From assembly GCA_022652945.1 (NCBI GenBank), contig JALCRV010000003.1, forward strand, positions 1 through 64,000: 64,000 bases of DNA. The letters are read 5' to 3'. Made by a program: the position numbers and the translations under genes. The first letter of the stretch is position 1; the number at the start of each line of letters is the position of its first letter. This stretch comes from Bacilli bacterium. Its GTDB lineage: Bacteria; Bacillota_I; Bacilli_A; RFN20; CAG-288. Shown here one piece after another: positions 7,177-16,017 of this stretch. Under the pieces are notes generated by a model. The model was not told where the DNA came from. It saw only the letters and a list, made by a program, of their open reading frames with translations, and ran no database searches.

Positions 7177-8301
7177 ATGAAAAACCCTAAAGTGTTCTCT
7201 TATTTCGGAGTCAATGAGGACTCTAAAGAATGGAATGACTGGTTATGGCAATATGCCCATCGAATTAAGGATGTGAAGACATTAGCCTCCATCCTTCCTT
7301 TAAGTGAGAAAGAAAAGAAGGATATCTCACTTTGCTTATTAAGTTTCCGGATGGCTATCACTCCCTATTTTCTGTCTTTAATCGATCCTGATGACCCCAA
7401 TGATCCCATCAGAAAACAAGCGATTCCCTCAATTGAGGAAACGGAAACTTATCCGTGGGAAAAAGCCGATCCTTTAAACGAGGATAAAGACTCTCCAGTT
7501 CCTTTTATCGTCCATCGTTACCCTGACCGCGTACTTCTTTTAGTAACTAAATGCTGTGCGACCTATTGCCGTCACTGCACAAGGAGAAGACTGGTCGGAG
7601 AAGAAGACGCTCCGATTAATGATGAGGAGCTAGATAAAGCGCTGGATTATATCAGAAAGAACAAGCAAATCCGCGATGTACTGATTTCCGGGGGCGATCC
7701 TTTAACTCTCCTAGACGAAAAGATTGAAAGCATCGTTAAGAAGGTCCGCGCGATTGAGCATGTAGAAATCATCCGACTCGGGACCAGAGTCCCCTGCACT
7801 ATGCCGATGAGAATCACCGATGATCTATTAAATCGTCTGAAGAAATATCATCCTTTATGGATCAATACGCATTTTAACCATCCTAAAGAACTGACTAAAG
7901 AAGCGTGTCTTGCTTTAAGTAAGTTGGCAGATGCTGGGATTCCTTTAGGTAATCAAAGCGTCCTCTTAAAAGGAATTAACGACTCACCTGAAATCATTAA
8001 AGAACTCTGCTTAGCCTTAGTTAAAGCCAGAGTCCGCCCGTATTATTTATATCAGTGCGATTTAAGCCAAGGGCTTAATCATTTCCGCACCGATGTCAGA
8101 TTAGGAATTGAGATAGTTAAAAAGCTCCAAGGGAATATCACCGGCTTTGCCGTTCCGAAATTCGTTATCGACTCTCCGGGTGGCGGAGGGAAAGTCCCGA
8201 TTAATCCTGAATATATTATTTCCTTAGATGATAATAAGGTAGTCTTTAAGAATTACGAAGATAAGATCTTCGAATATCCTCAGCCGCAGCAGAAAAAATA
8301 A
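7177..8301 (+). CDS. kamA: Lysine 2,3-aminomutase (radical SAM, PLP)
   Basis: Converts L-lysine to L-beta-lysine using SAM, a [4Fe-4S] cluster and PLP. The 374-residue protein has the radical SAM motif CxxxCxxC at C127, C131, C134 and the PLP lysine in PGGGGK (K339). It also keeps both acidic residues that hold the substrate side-chain amine in characterised lysine 2,3-aminomutases: D295 in QCDLS and D332 in VIDSP. That argues for lysine rather than glutamate as substrate. It lacks some of the C-terminal extension of the roughly 415-residue clostridial enzymes. It ends the operon, with 2 bases from the ATP-grasp gene. No ablB-type acetyltransferase, lysine fermentation genes or epmA are adjacent, so the beta-lysine is probably used by the neighbouring ligase (inference). 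Confidence 0.9.
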   Translation: MKNPKVFSYFGVNEDSKEWNDWLWQYAHRIKDVKTLASILPLSEKEKKDISLCLLSFRMAITPYFLSLIDPDDPNDPIRKQAIPSIEETETYPWEKADPLNEDKDSPVPFIVHRYPDRVLLLVTKCCATYCRHCTRRRLVGEEDAPINDEELDKALDYIRKNKQIRDVLISGGDPLTLLDEKIESIVKKVRAIEHVEIIRLGTRVPCTMPMRITDDLLNRLKKYHPLWINTHFNHPKELTKEACLALSKLADAGIPLGNQSVLLKGINDSPEIIKELCLALVKARVRPYYLYQCDLSQGLNHFRTDVRLGIEIVKKLQGNITGFAVPKFVIDSPGGGGKVPINPEYIISLDDNKVVFKNYEDKIFEYPQPQQKK

Positions 8302-8354
8302 ACACTTTTATCAGTCTTTATATAACATTTAAAAGTCGCTCGTTTTAATGTGTC

Positions 8355-9215
8355 TTAGAATCCGATAATTAAACAAGTGATATAACCGGAAAGCAACGCT
8401 ACGAAGAAAGTAATTAAGAAAATCGTTAAGGTATTCTTCCAGGCTTTTCTTTCTTTTAATAAGACCACCATACCTAATCCTGCATTCACCACAAGACCGC
8501 TTAAAGCCGCCCCGAATGAAAGATTTCCCATCGTATATAGTTCAGCGATAATCACCGACGATGCACAATTAGGAATTGTGCCGATTAAAGCGGAATATAA
8601 AGGCGCTAGATATCTATTTCCTTTTAAGAAAGCGGCGAAATTATCTTCTCCGACATAATAAATAATCAGTCCGAAAGCGATATTGACGGCAAAGACATAA
8701 AGGAAAATCTTTAAAGAATGGAATAAAGGATGGAATAGATGTTTATGCCATCCGCTTTCTTCCCCTTCTTCAATCTCGTGCCCACAGCAGCCGATATGGA
8801 TCTTTTCTCCTTCGTCTTCATTTAAAGGCTTGGTCGTTTTTCTGATAATCAGGTCGGTTAAAAACCCTGCGGCTGCCCCAAGGACAAACTTAACTCCGAG
8901 GAGAGGGAAAACCATCCACCCACGATTCAGATTCGAAGCGATAATCGGCAAGGCTTCATCAGAACAGGCGATGAAGACCGCAACCAAGGTCCCCATCGAG
9001 ATTCTTTCTTTTAAATAAAGATCCGCAGCGACTACGGAAGTCCCACACTGCGGGATTAAGCCCAACCCCGCCCCTAATAAAGGAGAGGCTTTCTTCGCTT
9101 TCTCCAGCTTTTCGGAAAGCCACGCTTCACAAAAAGACAGGAGGAAATAGAAAAGGAAGACTACCCCGAGAGTAATCGCCGAATCCTTCAAAGCATCTAG
9201 GACGACATCCCACAT
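8355..9215 (-). CDS. Putative manganese/heavy-metal exporter-type permease
   Basis: A 286-residue integral membrane protein resembling the 10-TM putative heavy-metal exporter (putative manganese transporter) family. It is an internal duplication: each half carries a related motif, GLIPQCGTS in the first and GTIPNCASS in the second, followed by a helix with acidic residues. Between the halves (about residues 135-170) lies a soluble loop rich in metal ligands: IGCCGHE, then HKHLFHPLFH. Start ATG at 9215. It is the last gene of a minus-strand run after polC, LemA-like and pepF, and converges with kamA. The transported ion is not shown by sequence. Confidence 0.75.
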   Translation of the reverse strand: MWDVVLDALKDSAITLGVVFLFYFLLSFCEAWLSEKLEKAKKASPLLGAGLGLIPQCGTSVVAADLYLKERISMGTLVAVFIACSDEALPIIASNLNRGWMVFPLLGVKFVLGAAAGFLTDLIIRKTTKPLNEDEGEKIHIGCCGHEIEEGEESGWHKHLFHPLFHSLKIFLYVFAVNIAFGLIIYYVGEDNFAAFLKGNRYLAPLYSALIGTIPNCASSVIIAELYTMGNLSFGAALSGLVVNAGLGMVVLLKERKAWKNTLTIFLITFFVALLSGYITCLIIGF

Positions 9216-9238
9216 ATTAAACTTCTGGGCCTAGCCTT

Positions 9239-11008
9239 TTATTCTTTCATTACTTCAGCTAATTCATCAACCAATTCAGCCATCCGTTTAATGACATCCT
9301 CATATGGCTCTTTCTTGGTCAGATCGACTCCCGCCGCCTTAACCTGGTCGATCGGATAAGCGGAACCGCCAGATTTAAGAAGACCCAGATAGCGATCAAA
9401 GGCTCCTTCTTCCCCGTCTTTTACCGCCTGATAAAGATGCATCGAAGCTGTAAAGGAAGTGGCGTATTGATAAACGTAGAAAGGAGTATAGAAAATATGA
9501 GGGATATAAGCCCAGACATATTTCTTCACTTCCTCTTTTTCAATATCCAAACCGTAATACTGCTTATAAAGCTCAATCATCTCTTTATTGCAGACATCGT
9601 AATTAATCGGCTCTCCGTTCTCCGCCTTCTTAGACAGATCCCATTCAAAATGGGCAAATAATGTCTGGCGGTAGAATGTAGAGACGATATTATCGATAGC
9701 CTTCTGTAAAAGCATGATCTTTTCATTCTTGGTAAGTTTACCGGAGCTGATTAGATAATCGAGCAGATTATGCTCATTAAAAGTCGAAGCAATCTCCGCC
9801 ACGAAGATCGTATAATCCTGCTTCATCAAAGGCTGATTCTCCATCGCATAAAGGGTATGGATCGAATGCCCTGACTCATGAGCCAAAGTGAACACATCAT
9901 CCAGATTTCCGTTGAAGTTTAAAAGGATATACGGGTGGATATTCTCTCCCCCATTAGAATAAGCTCCGCTTCGCTTCCCCGGCTGTTCATAAACATCGAC
10001 ATATCCCTCTTTTAAAACTTCATGGGCTTTATTTTGGAAATCTGCAGGGAACTTTTCCAAAGAATGTAAGAAGAACTCTTTAGCTTCCTGATAGGTATAT
10101 TTCTTATCCGAGTAACTTAACTGCAGGAAACGATCGTAAGTGTAATAGTCAGTTAAGCCCAACCATTCCTTCTTTAACTGCAGATATCTCTTTAAAGGCT
10201 CGGTATTCTCCGAAGCCGTTTTTATCAGAGTAGTAAAGACCTCCAAAGGAATATTATTCGGATATAGATGAGACTGAAGAATCGAGTCGTAGCCTCTGGT
10301 CTTCATCTCTGCTAACTCCGCCTTCAAAACGGAATTATAAATCTCCCCATATGCGGTCTTTCTCTCCTCGTAATAGCTGAAGATAGCCTTAAAAATCAAG
10401 AATCTATCATGAGGATCTTTCGTCTCCTCGATTAAACCACGCCAATTGCCTTGGCTGACCGCGACTTTCTTTCCATCGGAAAGTGTCACTTCCGTATTAA
10501 CCCAGTCTCCGACTGTTAAAGCGGAATAAAGCGAAGCTCCTTCATCGCTGAGGGGCTTATAAGCGGAAAGCAGTTCCTCTTTAGCGGTATCGAGAGTATA
10601 TTTCTGCATCTTGAAAAGCTTCAGCAAAGTAAAATCGAATTCTTGAAGCTCAGGGTTATCAGCCAAGAACTCTTTGACTTTATCTTCTCCTAAAGCCAAA
10701 ATCTCCGGTCTTGAGAAAGAATCCGCCGCGAAATAATCCGAAAGCAACTGATCAGCGATCGCTCCGTTTTCGGAAGCTTTGACATCCTTCTTATTTAAAT
10801 CGGAAGCCATCGAAGCATAGAACAAAATCTTCGCTAGTTCCTCATTGCATTCCTTAGTCAGGATCAAATATCCTTTAAGTTTCTCGGGGTCGTTTAAGCT
10901 TCCTTTAAAACTGCTCACCTGCTTAAGGGTGTTGCAGCGGAAGTCCTCGACCTTCTTTTTAAAAACCTCATCAGACTCGATAATTCTCGTAAGATCCCAT
11001 TTATCCAT
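9239..11008 (-). CDS. pepF: Oligoendopeptidase F (M3 zinc metallopeptidase)
   Basis: Cytoplasmic zinc oligopeptidase that cleaves short peptides. The 589-residue length is typical. The zinc motif HESGH has H377, E378 and H381, with the third ligand expected in the helix AEIASTFNEH downstream. The N-terminal helical domain and the C-terminal YVYQYATSFTASMHLY segment are typical of M3B enzymes. Start ATG at 11008 with AAAGGAGCAAAGG upstream. It lies 15 bases after the LemA-like gene and 23 bases before the permease, so these are probably cotranscribed. Confidence 0.95.
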   Translation of the reverse strand: MDKWDLTRIIESDEVFKKKVEDFRCNTLKQVSSFKGSLNDPEKLKGYLILTKECNEELAKILFYASMASDLNKKDVKASENGAIADQLLSDYFAADSFSRPEILALGEDKVKEFLADNPELQEFDFTLLKLFKMQKYTLDTAKEELLSAYKPLSDEGASLYSALTVGDWVNTEVTLSDGKKVAVSQGNWRGLIEETKDPHDRFLIFKAIFSYYEERKTAYGEIYNSVLKAELAEMKTRGYDSILQSHLYPNNIPLEVFTTLIKTASENTEPLKRYLQLKKEWLGLTDYYTYDRFLQLSYSDKKYTYQEAKEFFLHSLEKFPADFQNKAHEVLKEGYVDVYEQPGKRSGAYSNGGENIHPYILLNFNGNLDDVFTLAHESGHSIHTLYAMENQPLMKQDYTIFVAEIASTFNEHNLLDYLISSGKLTKNEKIMLLQKAIDNIVSTFYRQTLFAHFEWDLSKKAENGEPINYDVCNKEMIELYKQYYGLDIEKEEVKKYVWAYIPHIFYTPFYVYQYATSFTASMHLYQAVKDGEEGAFDRYLGLLKSGGSAYPIDQVKAAGVDLTKKEPYEDVIKRMAELVDELAEVMKE

Positions 11009-11023
11009 AAACCTTTGCTCCTT

Positions 11024-11605
11024 TTATCCTTGGCTTTTATCAATAAAATCATCTAGACGGAAATCGATTGTCGTATCTCCGTGCCCTCTGCGAGGCAGGA
11101 ATTCTTCTCCGTCTTTAAAACCCAGCCATTTAGCAATCCTTCGGTTTACCAGCATTCCTTTGAATTTCTGGTAATCGTGGACATTGTGATTATAAAGAGG
11201 AATCGAGAATTTCGCCATCTTTCTTGATTCGTTGACGAACTCTAAAGAATCGCTCTTTTTCGCAACTCTATTTAACTGATCTAAGCACTCCTGGAAAGAA
11301 GCATCAAGGCTGGCTGCTTCCTGAGGAGGCAGAGACTGCAGTTCAACTGAAGAGTACCTTTTATAAATATCTGTCAATTCTCCCCTGGTCTTCTTATCCA
11401 TTTTAATTTCTTGAAGCAAGGAAGGAATCATCTCGTAAGCTCTTTTCAATGACTTGGTCAGTTCATACCAGGAATGTTCTACTCTTTGACGTCTTTTTAC
11501 TAATCCGTTATAAACGTTCCCGAACAGGTAAAAGAACAAGGCTATCAGGAGAAAGACGCCTAGAGGTAAGAAGATCGCAAGCAAAATTTCACCAGTCTTA
11601 TTCAT
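11024..11605 (-). CDS. LemA-like membrane protein
   Basis: A protein of about 193 residues with one N-terminal transmembrane helix (about residues 5-28, EILLAIFLPLGVFLLIALFF) followed by a helical cytoplasmic or extracellular domain. It has a LemA-like layout: YNGLVKRRQRVEHSW helix, a long helical hairpin, then YNHNVHDYQKFKGMLVNRRIAKWLGF in the place of the LemA YN..i..fP motif. The function of LemA proteins is unknown. The start is uncertain: ATG codons at 11605 and 11614 and a TTG at 11635 all lack a good ribosome binding site; I give 11605. It sits between polC and pepF in one run. Confidence 0.65.
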   Translation of the reverse strand: MNKTGEILLAIFLPLGVFLLIALFFYLFGNVYNGLVKRRQRVEHSWYELTKSLKRAYEMIPSLLQEIKMDKKTRGELTDIYKRYSSVELQSLPPQEAASLDASFQECLDQLNRVAKKSDSLEFVNESRKMAKFSIPLYNHNVHDYQKFKGMLVNRRIAKWLGFKDGEEFLPRRGHGDTTIDFRLDDFIDKSQG

Positions 11606-11638
11606 AAATACCATATAAGTGTATAACACTATCAAGTA

Positions 11639-14600
11639 TTAAAACAAAGTAATCTGATCGGAATCAGGCAATCCTTCCAATGCACCTAAATCACTTAATT
11701 CCTGAGCTTTCTGTTGCGAAATCCTCGTTCTGGACAGCAAATCCTCTCTAGAAGTGAAAGGATGATCTTCCCTGGCTTTCACAATCGAAACAGCCACCGA
11801 TTCCCCAACGCCGGAGACCGAAGAGAACGGCGGAATAACAGCTTTCGCTTCCCGATCCATCGTAAAGGCGGTGGCATCAGATTTATTGATTGAAAGTTTT
11901 TCAAACTTATAACCGCGATCGTACAGTTCCAGAACCATCTGCAAAACCAATTGCAGATCAGCTTCGGTCGGCTTTAGTTTCCGGTGTTCATTATTCGGGA
12001 TATCGTTGATTTCCTTAAGTTTAGCTAAAACCGCATGCTCCCCGGCGCACATTACCCTTAAATCAAACTGGTTGCAACGACAGGTGAAATAAGTAGCGTA
12101 GAAAGCCAACGGATCATGGACTTTAAACCAGCCGACACGGAAGCCCATCATCGAATAGGCCACAGCGTGGGCTTTCGGGAACAAATACTGAATCTTATCG
12201 CAGGAATCAAGGTAGTACTGAGGAACCTTATGAGCCACCATATCGGCGAGCAGCTTAGTCCGGTCTCCTTCTTTCTTCTTCGGATTAAGGAAACGTCCGT
12301 GACGAACGATTTCCATAATCTTGAAGGCCTCTTCAAGATCCATTCCGTATTTTTCATGTAAAGTAAGCATAATATCATCACGGCAACCGATAACACCTCT
12401 TAAGTCGGTAACTCCGTTTTTAATCAGGTCCTGCTGGTTCCCGGCGTAAACATTAGTACCGTGAGAGAGACCTTGGACAATCAGAAGGTCAGCGAAAGTC
12501 TTAGGCTTCGTTTCCGAAAGCAGGCCTTGGACAAAGTTGGTGCCGAATTCTGGCATTCCCATCGTCCCGACCTTCGCATCTAAGTAATTATGCTTTAAGT
12601 GAAGAGCATCGACGGACGTAAATAAAGACATGACTTCCTTATCATTAAACGGAATCTTATAAATATCCGTTCCGGAAATCTGACCCATCATTCTTAAGGC
12701 TTGCGGATCCACATGGCCGAGCAAATCAAGCTTCAAGATCGTATCGTGCATCTGGTTGAAGTCGAAATGGGAGGTTTCCCAGTCCGCATCTTTCTTATCG
12801 GCGGGATACTGAATCGGCGTGAAATCATAAACATCCATGCCGCGCGGAATGACAATAATGCCACCCGGGTGCTGGCCGGTAGTTCTTTTAACTCCCGTGC
12901 AGCCTTTAGCGATCCTCATTAATTCGGCTTTCGAAATACTCTCCGGAGAAATGTGCAACTCCGGATGAAGTTCCAAGGATTCAAAATAGCCTTTGACGTA
13001 ACCGATAGCCATGTTGTCCTGGACCGATTCGATCGTCCCGGCTTTATAAACGTGGTTACCTGACTCTTTAGTCAAAAGGGTCTTAGTCAATTCGTGAGCT
13101 CTCTGCTGGTAATCCGGCGGGAAGTTTAAATCGATATCAGGTGTCTTATCAGCCTTGAAGCCGATAAAGGTCGCAAAAGGAATATTCTGCCCATCGTGCA
13201 ACATATCTTCTCCGCAGACCGGGCACTTCTTTTCCGGCAAATCAAAGCCGGACTTATATTCCGGATCCACATCAAACTCGATATGTTTACAATGCGGGCA
13301 ACGATAATGAGGCGGAAGCGGATTGACCTCGGTAATATCCGCCATGGTCGCCACGAAAGAAGAACCGACCGAGCCACGGGAACCGACGATATAACCATCG
13401 CTGCGCGCTTGAGTGACAATCTTCGCGGCAATCCAGTAAATGACTTCGTAATGATGCTCCGAAATACCTTTCATTTCAGCATCTAGACGATCCTGGACCT
13501 GCTTAGGTAAGGGGTCTCCGTACCAGTCGTGTGCTTTCTTATAAACTTTCTCTTTTAACAAAACATCGCAGTTATCGATAGTCGGGGTCGCCAAAGAATC
13601 GTGAATCGGGTGAATATCCGGGCTCAGCTGAGCGGCCACCCAGTGCGTATTATCGATAACGATCTTCTTAATCAGATCCTGATCTTTCAGGAAGGCAAAT
13701 TCATCAAGCATTTCCTGGGTGGTTCTTAAATGCTGATCAGGATTATCGTAATATTTCATCTTATCCCGATGATAAGGATTCAAAGGATGTCTAGCCCCTT
13801 TAAGCCCCGGAGCAAAAACGTAGACATCACGGTAAATCTTATCTTCCGGTTCGATATAATGGGCATCGGATGTAGCGACAACAGGCTTATTGACCTTGCC
13901 AGCCATCTGAATCAAGTCGACAAGGATCTTGTTGACATCTTCCATCGACTGCAGCTGCCCATCATTAACCAAGAAAGAATACTCAGAGGGCGGTTGAACT
14001 TCGATATAGTCATAAAACTTCATGACTTCCTCGGTGTGCTCTTCCGAACGAGTCATCGAGCTTTCAAAAACTTCCCCATTAAAACAAGCGGAACCGATTA
14101 GAAGGTTCTCACGGTATTTCACAAGTAGACTTCGCGGAACTCGAGGAACATTGTTGAAATATTTAATGTTCGAATCAGAAATAATCCTGAACAGGTCCTT
14201 TAACCCGGTCGGATTCTTCGCATAAACACAGACGTGATTAGGATGGGGGGCGTTAAGCATTACCTCTTCGGAAGAAAGGGTGTTTAAAAAGGCGTGAGTC
14301 ATTTTCGGCTCAGTATTTAAAAGCATGCCTTCCATCGCCGTCCAGACATTCAGTAAAACCTGAGCATCGTAAATAGCGCGGTGCGCTTCATCTTCATCGT
14401 AACTGGCTCCCGTTTTTTTCGCTACCGCCCCTAAGTTATGAGACTTCATATCCGGGAACAGATAACGGGAAAGCGGCAGAGTATCAATAACCGGGTTAGT
14501 CAATTCCGGCATTCCATTATTCTTTAAGGCTTCATTAAGGAATCCAAAGTCGAAAGATCCGTTATGAGCAACTAACGTGGCATCCTTAATAAAGGCCAAG

Positions 14601-16015
14601 ATATCATTTAAAGCTTGTTTAATTGACTTGCCGGAAGCCACCATCTCATCGGTAATACCGGTTAAATCGGTCGTGACTTTCGCAAGGGGACGATCAGGCT
14701 TAATGAAAAAGTCCGTCTCGTCGATCGTATTTCCGTTCTGATATTTAACCGCTCCGAATTCGATGATTCGATCATAACGGGAAGATAGACCGGAAGTTTC
14801 TAAGTCGAACACCACATAGGTCATATCCTTTAAAGGTTTCTCGACCGGATTAAAAGATATGGCGAGTTTGTCATCGACCATATATAATTCCGAACCATAT
14901 AAAGGTCTTAACGGAGGATACTTTTTCGTTTCATCCTGGAATTGCGGGAAAGCGGCAACCGAGCCATGATCAGTCACCCCGATTGCGTCCCAGCCCCAGC
15001 GATGAGCCGTTTCACAGTAAGCGGAGGATTCTGCGACACCGTCCATCGAAGACATCTTCGTATGCAGGTGCAGTTCGATTCTCTTCTGCCCTTTATAGTC
15101 ATCCTGTCTTTTCGGCAGCGGAGGCAGGACTTCGATTTTATCGATTCTGATCGTCATCTGTTTAGCGAAATCATCCATCATCGGCTGACCTTTGACTTGA
15201 ATCCGGTCGCCTTCTTTAATCGAGGCTAAAAAGGCTCGATCATATTTCTTCGATTCGAAAAGATTAGAAATAATGGAGTAGGAGTTATCCGTATAGGAAA
15301 TAATCAGCAACTGCTTTGTGTGATTTTTGATTTCCCTTAACTCCAGACTAAAAATCGTCCCGGTCACTTCAACTCGCTTCATGGATCCAGAGGCCGCATC
15401 CTTAATCCGGCAAGGAATATAAGTCGCATCGATTTCCTGCTGTCTTTGATATTCCATCTCATCGAGTTTTTGGACTTTCGCCTGGGTCTGAGCTTCTTTT
15501 TCAAACTTTAAATCAACATCGCTGATGCTGGTTTCTTCCTCTTCCTCCCTGTCTACTAATCCCAACTGAATCTCCAAAGGGAAAGATAAAGACTTAAGCA
15601 TCGTCTCTAATCCCTGGGTCTTTAATTTCAGGTTTCCGGCATCCAACATCGAAGAATATTCAAAAATCAGAGTCTTGTTATCAAGATCCACACGGTAGTT
15701 ATCAAGATCATAATAATCATGCTCTTCAATATACTCATCGATCAGGTCGTTAATATCTTCCTGAGTCGGTTTAACCCCGTAGGAAAATATCAATTCCGAA
15801 TGAAAACCTCCCGGCTGCTTAGAGAAAGCATCGAGGATGGAAAGCAGCTCTTTTGCTGTTTGATATTTTAAGAACTTCTTCAGGTGAAGTTCACCTGAAA
15901 AGTTGAGCTTGGCGTTTGTCGTACGGCAATCTGTCAGGTAAGAACCCTCGAATTCGGCTTTTTTTTCGTCAGGAAAACCGATGCACTTAAGAAACCTTTC
16001 CACTATTTCATCCAT
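11639..16015 (-). CDS. polC: DNA polymerase III alpha subunit, PolC type
   Basis: Replicative polymerase of Gram-positive bacteria. The 1458-residue protein has the family order: N-terminal region, an OB fold (about 200-300), and a PHP domain starting IELHLHTKMSSMDG. A DEDD 3'-5' exonuclease is inserted in the PHP domain (VVFDLETSGL to DAQVLLNVW, roughly 400-555). A Cys-rich zinc-binding segment (CPHC and CPVCGEDM, about 895-930), the polymerase palm and fingers, and a C-terminal helix-hairpin-helix region follow. Start ATG at 16015, 2 bases after the rseP stop, so the two are coupled. Next downstream is the LemA-like gene. Nothing is missing by eye. Confidence 0.97.
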   Translation of the reverse strand: MDEIVERFLKCIGFPDEKKAEFEGSYLTDCRTTNAKLNFSGELHLKKFLKYQTAKELLSILDAFSKQPGGFHSELIFSYGVKPTQEDINDLIDEYIEEHDYYDLDNYRVDLDNKTLIFEYSSMLDAGNLKLKTQGLETMLKSLSFPLEIQLGLVDREEEEETSISDVDLKFEKEAQTQAKVQKLDEMEYQRQQEIDATYIPCRIKDAASGSMKRVEVTGTIFSLELREIKNHTKQLLIISYTDNSYSIISNLFESKKYDRAFLASIKEGDRIQVKGQPMMDDFAKQMTIRIDKIEVLPPLPKRQDDYKGQKRIELHLHTKMSSMDGVAESSAYCETAHRWGWDAIGVTDHGSVAAFPQFQDETKKYPPLRPLYGSELYMVDDKLAISFNPVEKPLKDMTYVVFDLETSGLSSRYDRIIEFGAVKYQNGNTIDETDFFIKPDRPLAKVTTDLTGITDEMVASGKSIKQALNDILAFIKDATLVAHNGSFDFGFLNEALKNNGMPELTNPVIDTLPLSRYLFPDMKSHNLGAVAKKTGASYDEDEAHRAIYDAQVLLNVWTAMEGMLLNTEPKMTHAFLNTLSSEEVMLNAPHPNHVCVYAKNPTGLKDLFRIISDSNIKYFNNVPRVPRSLLVKYRENLLIGSACFNGEVFESSMTRSEEHTEEVMKFYDYIEVQPPSEYSFLVNDGQLQSMEDVNKILVDLIQMAGKVNKPVVATSDAHYIEPEDKIYRDVYVFAPGLKGARHPLNPYHRDKMKYYDNPDQHLRTTQEMLDEFAFLKDQDLIKKIVIDNTHWVAAQLSPDIHPIHDSLATPTIDNCDVLLKEKVYKKAHDWYGDPLPKQVQDRLDAEMKGISEHHYEVIYWIAAKIVTQARSDGYIVGSRGSVGSSFVATMADITEVNPLPPHYRCPHCKHIEFDVDPEYKSGFDLPEKKCPVCGEDMLHDGQNIPFATFIGFKADKTPDIDLNFPPDYQQRAHELTKTLLTKESGNHVYKAGTIESVQDNMAIGYVKGYFESLELHPELHISPESISKAELMRIAKGCTGVKRTTGQHPGGIIVIPRGMDVYDFTPIQYPADKKDADWETSHFDFNQMHDTILKLDLLGHVDPQALRMMGQISGTDIYKIPFNDKEVMSLFTSVDALHLKHNYLDAKVGTMGMPEFGTNFVQGLLSETKPKTFADLLIVQGLSHGTNVYAGNQQDLIKNGVTDLRGVIGCRDDIMLTLHEKYGMDLEEAFKIMEIVRHGRFLNPKKKEGDRTKLLADMVAHKVPQYYLDSCDKIQYLFPKAHAVAYSMMGFRVGWFKVHDPLAFYATYFTCRCNQFDLRVMCAGEHAVLAKLKEINDIPNNEHRKLKPTEADLQLVLQMVLELYDRGYKFEKLSINKSDATAFTMDREAKAVIPPFSSVSGVGESVAVSIVKAREDHPFTSREDLLSRTRISQQKAQELSDLGALEGLPDSDQITLF

Positions 16016-16017
16016 TT

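Noticed and set aside
7177-8301. EpmB (EF-P lysine aminomutase) instead of KamA
   Set aside because: Both free-lysine side-chain ligands are present and no epmA or efp is adjacent; the operon context points elsewhere. Not excluded with certainty.
13126-13486. Open frames opposite or within polC
   Set aside because: They lie inside the well supported polC gene, have no ribosome binding sites or recognisable domains, and are shadows of its codon usage.
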